Below are positions 1-6,931 of a stretch of 33,546 nucleotides of DNA, piece after piece. The notes under the pieces were generated by a model. It was given only the letters and a program-made list of their open reading frames with translations, was not told the origin of the DNA and did not search any database. Each line of letters opens with the position of its first letter. Position 1 is the first letter of the stretch. The position numbers and the translations under genes are program-made. This stretch comes from Halobiforma nitratireducens JCM 10879 (lineage in GTDB: Archaea; Halobacteriota; Halobacteria; Halobacteriales; Natrialbaceae): assembly GCF_000337895.1 (NCBI RefSeq), contig NZ_AOMA01000062.1:1-33546 (forward strand). The letters are read 5' to 3'.

Positions 1-372
1 GAGGACGGCGTCCATCGGCTCGATGCCGTCCTCGACGACGGCCGTGAGCGCACCCTCGGGCTCGGTTCGGACCGAACGCAGACGCTCGAGCACTTCGTCG
101 AGTCGCCCGCCCCGGAGTTCCTCGCTGCGTCGAAACTCGAGCCCGGGATCGTCGCCATCGTCTTCGAGGCGCTCGAGTTCGCCCTCGAGTTGGGCGATCC
201 GGTCCTCGAGCCGGTTGGCCCGCTCCTGGGCTTCCTGCTTTGCCGTCGCGGCCTCGGCGCGGCGATCGGATTCGGCCTCGTATTGCTCCTGTAACCGCTC
301 GTTTTCGGCCTCGAGTTCGTCGATTCGCTCCTTGAGCGACGCGCGGCCGAGCAACTCGTCGAGGTCGAGCAT
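1..372 (-). CDS. Vms1/Ankzf1-like peptidyl-tRNA hydrolase, N-terminal part (cut by window edge)
   Basis: The minus-strand frame is open from an ATG at 370-372 to the window edge and gives 124 residues. It begins MLDLDELLGRASLKERI, then has a Glu/Arg/Ala-rich heptad stretch (about residues 15-70) that should form a coiled coil, then a segment with EELRGGRLDEVLERLRSV and EGALTAVVEDG. I recall this beginning from haloarchaeal proteins annotated as Vms1/Ankzf1-family peptidyl-tRNA hydrolases, eRF1-like proteins that release nascent chains from stalled ribosomes. The catalytic domain would lie beyond the window, so the assignment rests on N-terminal resemblance only. The gene is tandem with the DUF5802 gene upstream of it, 29 bp away. 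Confidence 0.55.
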   Translation of the reverse strand, partial: MLDLDELLGRASLKERIDELEAENERLQEQYEAESDRRAEAATAKQEAQERANRLEDRIAQLEGELERLEDDGDDPGLEFRRSEELRGGRLDEVLERLRSVRTEPEGALTAVVEDGIEPMDAVL

Positions 373-401
373 TCGGTCGAAAAAGCGAAACGAGACTACT
401 T

Positions 402-809
402 CTAGGTACCGGCGTTCCGGAAGTCGTCACCGCTCCCGGCGGTGTCCTCTCGTTTGCCCCCCGGAGGCTGCCACCCGCCCACGTAGGATAGCAACTGTCG
501 TGCCCGTTCACGGCGCGCGAGGAAGACTTCCCGGAGCGACGGCGGGTTCCGCACGTCCGTCTCCTCGAGCATCGACTCCGGCACGGCGAGCGTGTTTGCC
601 GGCACGCTCTCGTCGCCGTGGACGGGGAAGTGGCTGGACTCGAGTTTCATCACGAGCGGCGAATCGAGCGATTCGATCCCGTCGCCCGTCGCGTACACTT
701 CCTCGTTGATTCGCTCGTGCTGATCGCTGTGCATGAACGCGCGGTTCTCTTCGGTCGGCATCACGTAGAGACGTCCGAGATAGTAGCTTCGGGAGAACAC
801 CTCGAACAT
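402..809 (-). CDS. DUF5802 family protein
   Basis: This is a 135-residue soluble protein beginning MFEVFSRSYYLGRLYV, with conserved-looking segments (SDQHERINEEVYA, LDSPLVMKLESSHFPV, ARRERARQLLSY). I recognise these as a haloarchaea-specific family of unknown function, DUF5802. Two further in-frame ATGs lie upstream, at 824 and 851. I chose 809 because the family begins at MFE-F. However, an AT-rich box (CAAATAGTTATC on the minus strand, about 840-852) lies about 26 bp before 824, so a five-residue longer leaderless start at 824 is possible. There are no membrane segments or signal peptide. Confidence 0.75.
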   Translation of the reverse strand: MFEVFSRSYYLGRLYVMPTEENRAFMHSDQHERINEEVYATGDGIESLDSPLVMKLESSHFPVHGDESVPANTLAVPESMLEETDVRNPPSLREVFLARRERARQLLSYVGGWQPPGGKREDTAGSGDDFRNAGT

Positions 810-929
810 GGTAACTGTACACATGGTCTGGGAGAAGATAACTATTTGCAAACAGATTTAAGTCAGACTACTTTCAGCGTGAATCCGTCGAACAGACGGG
901 AGTTCCGCGAGCGCAGCGACAGGTGAAAC

Positions 930-943
930 GAAACGATCGTTTC
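930..943. promoter_or_regulatory. perfect palindrome, candidate operator (GAAACG-AT-CGTTTC)
   Basis: GAAACGATCGTTTC is its own reverse complement. It lies in the intergenic region between the divergent DUF5802 gene and the secreted protein gene, just ahead of a TATA-like TTTTTAAAC at 951-959. The same GAAACG-N2-CGTTTC pattern recurs at 14653-14666, just upstream of the serpin promoter. A dimeric transcription factor site is the likely reading. A second TATA-like box, CTTTTTAGT, lies at about 1019-1027, 28 bp before the ATG at 1051. Confidence 0.5.
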
Positions 944-1050
944 TGTGCGGTTTTTAAACGCTCGAACCGCTTCTCGTCGCGCGTCCGGAGTGGGTAAACG
1001 GTCCGAACGAATATCCGACTTTTTAGTGAGTTCGGGAGAAGGATCGGGTG

Positions 1051-2139
1051 ATGATGCCGACTCGGACGATCGTCCTGCTCGCGGTCGCCATCGTCGGACT
1101 CACGATCGCACCGGTCGCAGCGGGCGCGATCGGGGGGACGTTCGTCGAGGCCGAGACGGGGATCGACGGGGACGGAGGAACCGAGGCCGAGACAGACACG
1201 GGGGCGGACGGGGACGGCGACGATGCCGACGACGATGACGCGACGAACTCGAGTGCGGACGCGAACGCGACAGTTGCCGCGTTCATGCAATCGAGCGCCG
1301 CCGACGCCGAGCAATCGATCGAATCGGAGATGTTCGACGCACAGTACGAGCAAGCCGAAACCGAGACCCAGTCGGAGCTGGTCGCCAACCGCACTGACGA
1401 GTTGGCCGACCGGCTCGAGGATCTCGAAGCCGAGCGGACCGCACTGGAAAACCGCAGCGATACCCTCTCACATGGCCAGTACCAGGCCAGGATGGGACAG
1501 CTGACGGCCGAGATTGCCGCCCTCGAGCGGGAGATCGAGCGGACGAAACCGCGAGCGGAGACGACAGGGGTCGGGACCGAACGCCTGGAGACCCTCGAGC
1601 GGAACGTTTCCGACCTGTCCGGTCCGGAAGTCGCCTCGATGACTCGAGGGCTCGGCTTGGGGACCCAGGCCGGAGCGGGTCCAGGTCCGAATTCGGGTCC
1701 CGGCGTCGGTCCGGGCGGCGGACCATCGGACGCGCCCGGACAGGCGGGGAACGGATCGCCGCCGGAACAGACCGAAAACGGGACACCCGGACAGGCTGGT
1801 GGGCCAGGCCAGTCGAACGACAGCGCACCCGGACAGGCAGGGAACGGACCGTCGACGGGGGGTGGTGACGGCCCGCCAGGACAGGACGGTGACGACGAGG
1901 ACGATACTGGGCAGTCGGACCCGCCAGGACAGGGCAGTGACGACGGAGACGATACTGGGCAGTCGGACCCGCCAGGACAGGGCAGTGACGACGGAGACGA
2001 TACTGGGCAGCCGGACCCGCCAGGACAGGACGGTGACGACAGCGGGAGCGGCAGTTCCGGTCAGGGACCAGGTAACAGCGGGAACGACGGTACCGGGCCA
2101 GCCGGAGGCGGGTCCGGCGGCAACCATAGTGACCACTGA
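1051..2139 (+). CDS. secreted coiled-coil protein with low-complexity Gly/Asp/Gln/Pro tail
   Basis: The protein has about 362 residues. Residues 1-26 form a Sec-type signal peptide or anchor (PTRTIVLLAVAIVGLTIAP, then AAGA). Next come an Asp/Gly-rich linker and a middle domain starting near ATVAAFMQSSAADAEQSIE. This continues into a long coiled coil (ANRTDELADRLEDLEAERTA and following) and a conserved-looking LSGPEVASMTRGLGLG. The last 140 residues are Gly/Pro/Gln/Asp repeats with no expected fold. I think the middle domain matches a haloarchaeal surface family (possibly DUF7096), but I am not certain. An in-frame GTG at 1048 and ATGs at 1051 and 1054 are alternative starts; the box at 1019-1027 fits a leaderless start at 1051. 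Export to the cell surface is inferred. Confidence 0.75.
   Translation: MMPTRTIVLLAVAIVGLTIAPVAAGAIGGTFVEAETGIDGDGGTEAETDTGADGDGDDADDDDATNSSADANATVAAFMQSSAADAEQSIESEMFDAQYEQAETETQSELVANRTDELADRLEDLEAERTALENRSDTLSHGQYQARMGQLTAEIAALEREIERTKPRAETTGVGTERLETLERNVSDLSGPEVASMTRGLGLGTQAGAGPGPNSGPGVGPGGGPSDAPGQAGNGSPPEQTENGTPGQAGGPGQSNDSAPGQAGNGPSTGGGDGPPGQDGDDEDDTGQSDPPGQGSDDGDDTGQSDPPGQGSDDGDDTGQPDPPGQDGDDSGSGSSGQGPGNSGNDGTGPAGGGSGGNHSDH
1903..2040 (+). repeat. 48-bp in-frame tandem repeat (16-residue unit)
   Basis: Copies begin at 1903, 1951 and 1999. The first two are identical over 48 bp; the third diverges after about 30 bp. A partial copy precedes them from about 1872. Each unit encodes DTGQSDPPGQGSDDGD. 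The repeats lie in the C-terminal tail of the secreted coiled-coil protein, and the 48-bp period preserves frame, so copy-number change would lengthen or shorten the tail without breaking the gene. Confidence 0.9.
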
Positions 2140-2327
2140 ACATCATCGCACACCCGATCGTACGGCAGCCGTGCGATCGGTGTCTATTTCGTTACTATCG
2201 GACGCAGCCGTCGGCCGAACACAGTCGGCCCAGGAATAATGCGAGGAGAATAGACTGCGACTCGTACGAAAAACGCCTGTTGAAGGCCGATTAATAGCGA
2301 CAACAGGCCGGTCGCAACGGCTCCGAC

Positions 2328-2423
2328 CTACACCGCCAGCGCGGCGAGCACGACGAGCCTGAGAAACAGCCAGTTCGCGATTGCGAAACTCGAGTCCGTC
2401 GGTTCCGGACTGCACGCAGCCAT
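2328..2423 (-). CDS. possible 31-residue small membrane protein
   Basis: A minus-strand ATG at 2421-2423 opens a 31-codon frame ending TAG. It has a polar N-terminus (MAACSPEPTDSSFA) and one hydrophobic helix (IANWLFLRLVVLAALAV). An AT-rich box (GTAAATG on the minus strand, about 2451-2457) lies about 30 bp upstream, which fits a leaderless transcript. The clean polar-to-hydrophobic design and GC-ending codons favour a real gene, but the length is too short to be sure. It is same-strand with, and downstream of, the 86-residue membrane protein gene. No family recognised. Confidence 0.4.
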   Translation of the reverse strand: MAACSPEPTDSSFAIANWLFLRLVVLAALAV

Positions 2424-2476
2424 GTGTTGTCCTTTCGTTCTCGCTTAGTCACATTTACGACAGTTCCGGCGTCTCG

Positions 2477-2737
2477 TTACGAGTGCTTCTCGGCGAAACT
2501 CTCGAGTTTTACCCCGAGCAGGTCGTCGACCGCGTCGACGACGGCGTGGACGACGAGCCAGAGAACGGGGACGTTCACGATTACGACGACGACGTACCTC
2601 AGCGGACCGAACGGAGTGGCGATCATAAACGCGATGAAGCTGAGTACGATGGCCAGAAACCCGATTAGAAACAGGTGAAACACCAGCCGATTCGCGATAT
2701 CGTGAGCGGTCGGTTGGCTCTCGGAGGGGGTGCTCAT
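2477..2737 (-). CDS. small membrane protein, unknown function
   Basis: The protein has 86 residues starting MSTPSESQPTAHDIANRL. It has two hydrophobic helices (about residues 20-41, FHLFLIGFLAIVLSFIAFMI, and 48-68, LRYVVVVIVNVPVLWLVVHA) and a short charged end. An upstream ATG at 2750-2752 is also in frame, but the MSTP start looks natural. The gene begins 21 bp after the stop of the nicotinate phosphoribosyltransferase gene on the same strand, so the two are probably co-transcribed. Whether it has any role in nicotinate metabolism or uptake is unknown. Confidence 0.7.
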   Translation of the reverse strand: MSTPSESQPTAHDIANRLVFHLFLIGFLAIVLSFIAFMIATPFGPLRYVVVVIVNVPVLWLVVHAVVDAVDDLLGVKLESFAEKHS

Positions 2738-2758
2738 ATCGGCCGCTCGCACGTCGGA

Positions 2759-3925
2759 CTATTCAGCGTTCTTATCTGATCGGAACCCGACCGACTCAGC
2801 ATCGGCCAGACACCGCTCGCTGGCCGCCTCGAGGTCGAACTCCCGGACGACCTCGCCGTCCCGGACGAGCGGCTCGAGCAGCGACTCGCCGTCCTCGGGA
2901 TCGTCCCGGTTGGCCAGCGCGACGTGGTGGCCGCCGTCGGGGGTGCGGTAGACTTCTTTGACTCCCGAAAGCTTGCCTCGCTTCGAGATCGGTTCGCCAG
3001 CTATTTCGACGATATCGAGACTGAAGTCGACGCTCGGGGCGCTCGTGACGTGGCTCCCGACGCCGAACCCGTCGGCGACATCCCGGAGGGTTCGGATCGC
3101 GTCCGGATCGATCCCGCCGCTACAGAAGATGTCGATGTCCTCGTACCCGTGTGCGTCGAGTTCCCAGCGGACTTCCCGGATGATGTGTCGGAAGTCGCCC
3201 CGTCGGGAACTTGTGGTGTCGATGCGAACGCCGTCGAGCCGATCGCCGAGCGTGTCCGCCGCCAGCAGACTCTCGCTGACCTCGTCCCAGAACGTATCGG
3301 CCAGTGCGATCCGCGGGACATCTTCGGGAACGGCCTCGTCGAAAGCGTCCCAGGCGTCGGGCTGGTTCCCCTCCCCGAAGCAAAACAGCAACGCGTGGGG
3401 CATCGTCCCCCCGGCCTCGCGACCGAGAACGTCTCCCGCAGCGACGTGAGAGAAGCCGTCGAGGCCAGCCAGCAAGGCGGCGCGTTCGACCACGGCGGCG
3501 ATCGACGGATGGACGTGGCGCGCCCCAAACGAGAGTACGAGCGATTTCGGTGCTGCGCGACGAGCCTCGAGTGCGGCCGTCGCGAAGCCGCTCGGCTGGG
3601 ACAGGAATCCCAGCAGCGACGTCTCGAGTTCGGCGAACTCGAGGTAGGGGCCCTCGATTCGCAGGACCGGCCCACCGTCGAACAGCTGGCCGTCGGGCAT
3701 GGCGTCGACATCGACGCGTCGGCCCTCGAACAGGGTCGCGACGTCTTTCACGCCGGTAAGGACATCGAACTCGCCGGTCGGGAACTGGTCGGCCGTGACC
3801 TCGGCGACGACGTGTGGGTTCTTTCCTGCCGTCTCGAGCGTCGTGCGGGTCCGCTCGAAGTAGGCGTCGGTGGCGTCCCCCTCGAGAATCGCTTCAGTGG
3901 GGACGGTTCCAAACGGATTTGACAT
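2759..3925 (-). CDS. pncB: nicotinate phosphoribosyltransferase
   Basis: The protein has 388 residues, normal for the archaeal form. This enzyme joins nicotinate to PRPP to give nicotinate mononucleotide, the entry step of NAD salvage. Visible family features are the N-terminal DATDAYFERTRTTLE, FGARHVHPSIAAVVERAA in the middle, GVRIDTTSSRRGDFRHIIRE, the phosphate-binding-type FCSGGIDPDAIRTL, and GFGVGSHVTSAPSVDFSLDI followed by GKLSGVKEVYR. The ATG at 3923-3925 has an AT-rich TATA (AAATAAAAAAG on the + strand, 3945-3955) 25 bp upstream and an inverted repeat overlapping the core promoter, suggesting regulation. A small membrane protein gene follows. A nicotinamidase-like gene lies 2 kb away at 5847. 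Confidence 0.88.
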   Translation of the reverse strand: MSNPFGTVPTEAILEGDATDAYFERTRTTLETAGKNPHVVAEVTADQFPTGEFDVLTGVKDVATLFEGRRVDVDAMPDGQLFDGGPVLRIEGPYLEFAELETSLLGFLSQPSGFATAALEARRAAPKSLVLSFGARHVHPSIAAVVERAALLAGLDGFSHVAAGDVLGREAGGTMPHALLFCFGEGNQPDAWDAFDEAVPEDVPRIALADTFWDEVSESLLAADTLGDRLDGVRIDTTSSRRGDFRHIIREVRWELDAHGYEDIDIFCSGGIDPDAIRTLRDVADGFGVGSHVTSAPSVDFSLDIVEIAGEPISKRGKLSGVKEVYRTPDGGHHVALANRDDPEDGESLLEPLVRDGEVVREFDLEAASERCLADAESVGFRSDKNAE

Positions 3926-3933
3926 ATCGTCGG

Positions 3934-3955
3934 TTTCCCGTGGGAAATAAAAAAG
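3934..3955 (-). promoter_or_regulatory. pncB core promoter with overlapping inverted repeat
   Basis: On the + strand TTTCCC-GT-GGGAAA (3934-3947) is an inverted repeat with perfect 6-bp arms. It sits between the start codon (3925) and the AT-rich TATA element (3945-3955), overlapping the latter by three bases. A protein bound there would block TBP/TFB or the start site, so this looks like a repressor operator. The regulator is unknown. Confidence 0.5.
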
Positions 3956-5728
3956 CTACCCGTCTACGGTCGAGCCCGTCGATTTCGTCTCGCTTCTTGG
4001 TACGGCATGGCTTCTGGGCTCGAGTGGTGTCGGTTTCGTGGCCGCTTCGATTTCCCGTTTCCGTCTCCGTCTCCGTCTCCGTCTTCGGACGGCAACCACC
4101 ACGATGCCAGTCCCCACGACCACCGCGGCGGCAAGCGCCATCGATCCGGCCATCGATCCCGCGATACCACCGATCGCGTCGGTGTCGCCGCCGACCGCCG
4201 TTCCGCCGTCGAGACCGGCCCAGGCGGCGATTTCGTCTTCGCCGTCCGGCGCTGCGCCGGCTTCGATCTCGGGGAGGTCTTCGACCGACGGTGCGCGGAC
4301 GATGGTCACTGTCTCGCCGTCGGCGTCATCGTCATCGTTACCGTCACCGTCGCGCTCGAGGTAGTACGCGCCCGGATAGCTGTCGCCTTCGACCACGTAG
4401 GTGTCCTGGCGGTCCGCGACCGGTTCGGCACCGTAGAACTCGAGCAACTCGAGGTAGCCGTCGGTGAAGGCTGCGGCGTCGTCTTCGGAGAGCCACTCGG
4501 TCCGCCAGACGAAGCCAGTCTCTTCGAGGACGGCGTCGGTACGGTCGGGGTCGTCGACGCTGGCGTCGGTGGTGACGTAGGTGACGAGTTCGTCACCCGC
4601 CCAGCCGTCGGTGTACGGCTGATCGTAGTCGTAGCCGTCGCCGAGGAACTCCTGGCGGTCGATCACTGCGGGGTGGCCGGCTTCGAACGCGCCGGCGGCA
4701 AACATCGCGACCATTCCCGCTTCGCCGAGGGTCTCGTCGGCGCGATCGCCGTCGATCTCGAACTGGGTCCAGTCGTCGCCCGAACGGTCGGGCACCGCGA
4801 GGTCGGCGGGGACGCGCTCTTCGCCGGGCCGAATCACCGCCGAGGAACTGGGCGGCGGATCGTCGTAGGCCTCGTCGACGGCGTCCCAGCCGCCCTGCTC
4901 GAGCAGGTACTCGACGTAATCCGGGCCGTCCTCGTATGGCTGGATGATCGTGAGATAGAGCCCCCAGTTCAGGTCGGTGTCGGCCGGTGCAGTGTCCGCG
5001 GGCAGCACACAGTCCCAGTCCTCGTCGCAGCGATCGGCGTACTCCCCGTCGACCCAGACGGCGTCGCCCTCGATGAGCCCGTTCTTGGCGTTGTCCTGGT
5101 CGAGCGTCTCCCGGTCGTAGCTCGTCAGATCGAAGTGCTGGTCCTGCAGGGCATGGAGGAGTTCGTGACCGAGCACGACTTCGTCCATCTCCGGCGTGTC
5201 GGGCGTATTCGAGACGATGACGATCTTGCCGTCCGTCGGGGTGTAGTAGCCGTCGACCGCGCCGCCGTAGAGTGTCTCTACCGCTTCGCTGGCGTCTGTC
5301 TCGCGGTCGACCAGAAACGTCGCTTCGTAGGTGACACTCGCGTGGAGTTGCTCCGCGGCCGAGAGGTTCACGAACACGTCGTCACGCTCCTGGAACTCCT
5401 CGCGGTCGATCACCTCGACGGGGACCTCCTCCTCGAAGGGTAACTCGCGGATCGTCTCGACGCGAGCCATCGACCGGTAGACGACCGCCTCGAGTTCGTC
5501 GTCCTCGAGGCTGGCGTCGTCCCGTTCGTCGACGGGCAGTTCGTCGTCGTACCAGTAGCCTTCGACGTAGCCGACGGTGTCGCTCGTTGACGGGCCGTCG
5601 GTCCGTTCCTCGCCGGGCTCGTCGGCGGTGAACGGTGCCGGGGCCAGGCCAACGACCGCGACGGCCAGGAGAGCAACGGCGACGACGGCGAGAACGACGA
5701 GCAGGGACCGCGTTCTGGTAGATTGCAT
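3956..5728 (-). CDS. Hvo_1808-type surface protein, membrane-anchored zincin-like
   Basis: The protein has 590 residues. An N-terminal hydrophobic helix (about 9-30) acts as signal or anchor. A large extracellular acidic region contains HELLHALQDQHFD at about 188-200, the HExxH motif of zinc metallopeptidases. A C-terminal transmembrane helix (about 525-547, ALAAAVVVGTGIVVVAV) is followed by a run of about ten Arg/Lys residues and a basic tail, so the bulk should face outside. This matches the haloarchaeal family annotated after Hvo_1808. The Arg run is encoded by a CCGTCT hexanucleotide repeat (4061-4084, + strand). Proteolytic activity is inferred from the motif only; the third zinc ligand was not identified. 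Confidence 0.8.
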   Translation of the reverse strand: MQSTRTRSLLVVLAVVAVALLAVAVVGLAPAPFTADEPGEERTDGPSTSDTVGYVEGYWYDDELPVDERDDASLEDDELEAVVYRSMARVETIRELPFEEEVPVEVIDREEFQERDDVFVNLSAAEQLHASVTYEATFLVDRETDASEAVETLYGGAVDGYYTPTDGKIVIVSNTPDTPEMDEVVLGHELLHALQDQHFDLTSYDRETLDQDNAKNGLIEGDAVWVDGEYADRCDEDWDCVLPADTAPADTDLNWGLYLTIIQPYEDGPDYVEYLLEQGGWDAVDEAYDDPPPSSSAVIRPGEERVPADLAVPDRSGDDWTQFEIDGDRADETLGEAGMVAMFAAGAFEAGHPAVIDRQEFLGDGYDYDQPYTDGWAGDELVTYVTTDASVDDPDRTDAVLEETGFVWRTEWLSEDDAAAFTDGYLELLEFYGAEPVADRQDTYVVEGDSYPGAYYLERDGDGNDDDDADGETVTIVRAPSVEDLPEIEAGAAPDGEDEIAAWAGLDGGTAVGGDTDAIGGIAGSMAGSMALAAAVVVGTGIVVVAVRRRRRRRRRKREIEAATKPTPLEPRSHAVPRSETKSTGSTVDG

Positions 5729-5846
5729 GACGGAGAGTTAGCAACCCGTTGGCGATCGAACCTGAAAAGAACGGCGGTCGGTTCGCCACCGGACGCCGAC
5801 GTGTGCTCGTGAGAACGTTTTTCCGATCGGGTTCGAACGATCACGT

Positions 5847-6431
5847 ATGTGCGCCCGATTCGAACTCGAGCCCGAACGAACGGCCCTGGTGGTCGTCGAC
5901 ATCCAAAACGCGTTCTGTCATCCCGACGGGTCGCTGTACGCGCCCGGTAGCGAGGACGTGATCGACCCCATCGCCGACCTCGTCTCGTGGGCCGACGACG
6001 CCGGCGCGTCGGTCGTCTACACGCGGGACGTCCACCCACCCGAACAGTTCGAGGACGCGTATTACTACGACGAGTTCGAGCAGTGGGGCGAACACGTCCT
6101 CGAGGGCTCCTGGGAGGCCGAGGTGGTCGAGGAGCTCCCCGTCGACGAGGCCGATCACGTCATCGAGAAACACACCTACGACGCGTTCCAGAAGACGGAG
6201 TTCGAGGGGTGGCTGGACGCTCGTGGCATCGAAGACCTCGTGTTCTGTGGCACGCTGGCGAACGTCTGTGTCCTCCACAGCGCAGGCAGCGCGGGGCTCC
6301 GGGACTTCCGACCGATCCTCGTCGAGGACTGCATCGGCTACATCGAGACGGACCACCGTGAGTACGCGCTCGACCACGCCGACTGGCTGTTCGGCGAGGT
6401 GACGACCAGCGACGACCTCGAGTTTGCGTAG
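5847..6431 (+). CDS. isochorismatase-family cysteine hydrolase, nicotinamidase-like
   Basis: The protein has 194 residues. The family's catalytic triad is visible: Asp18 (ALVVVDIQNAF), Lys108 (VIEKHTYDAF) and Cys141 (GTLANVCVLHSA). In addition Asp61/His63 (TRDVHP) and His83 (QWGEHVLEGSWEAE) line up with the metal-binding Asp-x-His and the WPxHCVxGTxGAE segment of nicotinamidases. This favours nicotinamidase (nicotinamide to nicotinate) over a generic isochorismatase. A phosphoribosyltransferase for the product nicotinate lies nearby at 2759-3925, which supports NAD salvage. An AT-rich CGTTTTTCC about 28 bp upstream fits a leaderless ATG at 5847. Another cysteine hydrolase specificity is not excluded. 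Confidence 0.75.
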   Translation: MCARFELEPERTALVVVDIQNAFCHPDGSLYAPGSEDVIDPIADLVSWADDAGASVVYTRDVHPPEQFEDAYYYDEFEQWGEHVLEGSWEAEVVEELPVDEADHVIEKHTYDAFQKTEFEGWLDARGIEDLVFCGTLANVCVLHSAGSAGLRDFRPILVEDCIGYIETDHREYALDHADWLFGEVTTSDDLEFA

Positions 6432-6493
6432 GCAGCCTTCGGTATCCTGTTCGAGGAGCGAGGATTTTTGTCCGTTCCTTCGAAGACTGCGAC

Positions 6494-6532
6494 ATGCGTC
6501 AGTTCTCCCCGATGGACGGTGAGCGTCGATGA
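6494..6532 (+). CDS. 12-codon leader ORF overlapping the next gene
   Basis: ATG at 6494 opens MRQFSPMDGERR and stops at TGA 6530-6532, which overlaps the ATG of the following membrane protein gene in an ATGA. An AT-rich GGATTTTT at about 6463-6470 lies about 28 bp before this first ATG and would make it the leaderless start of the transcript. The downstream gene would then depend on termination-reinitiation. The peptide may have no function beyond this. Confidence 0.4.
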   Translation: MRQFSPMDGERR

Positions 6533-6696
6533 ACGAGCGCCGGCTTCAACTGTTTTACGTCGTCGGTATCGCCCTCTGTTCGATCGCACTGGTCTCGGCG
6601 GCGATGGGTGGCGATATCCTGTTTGCCGTCACGTTCGGATTCGTCATCCTCTATCTCGGGATTCGATACTGGATGGTCGCTACCGGCTGGCCGTAG
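6529..6696 (+). CDS. 55-residue small membrane protein
   Basis: Starts MNERRLQLFYVV and holds two hydrophobic segments (LFYVVGIALCSIALVSAAMG and ILFAVTFGFVILYLGIRYW) ending MVATGWP. The basic N-terminus suggests a helical hairpin with both ends inside. Its ATG overlaps the stop of the 12-codon leader ORF, and there is no AT-rich box at leaderless distance from its own ATG. No family recognised. High GC at codon third positions and a plausible two-helix design support it as a gene. Confidence 0.6.
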   Translation: MNERRLQLFYVVGIALCSIALVSAAMGGDILFAVTFGFVILYLGIRYWMVATGWP

Positions 6697-6761
6697 ACGA
6701 GATAAAAAGCGCGAACGCGTACAGGCAGAGACGTATCTCCCGTCGGATCGACACGGGACGT

Positions 6762-6929
6762 ATGGACCCTGTGTCGGTTCCCGCCGTCCCTCCGGCCGTC
6801 GAACTGGCAATCTACGGGTACTTCGTTCTCGTCGCGGCGATCGGCTGTTACCTCCAGAGCCGGCTGTGGCTCTCGGCCCGCCGTACCGGGACGAGCGATC
6901 CCGTCGCCACGAACCACAGCGATACGTAG
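6762..6929 (+). CDS. 55-residue single-pass membrane protein
   Basis: ATG at 6762 gives MDPVSVPAVPPAVELAIYGY, one transmembrane helix (about residues 14-32, continuing FVLVAAIGCYLQS) and a short polar tail with SARRTGTSDPVATNHSDT. It ends 2 bp before the convergent stop of nosL. A weak AT-rich stretch (ACGTATCTC, about 6731-6739) lies at roughly the right distance for a leaderless start. No family recognised. A link to the adjacent nos operon is possible but unsupported beyond position. Confidence 0.5.
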   Translation: MDPVSVPAVPPAVELAIYGYFVLVAAIGCYLQSRLWLSARRTGTSDPVATNHSDT

Positions 6930-6931
6930 TA

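Noticed and set aside
2143-2415. 90-codon minus-strand ORF next to the 31-codon frame
   Set aside because: Arg/Ser-rich shadow composition; the 31-codon frame in the same place is more protein-like.
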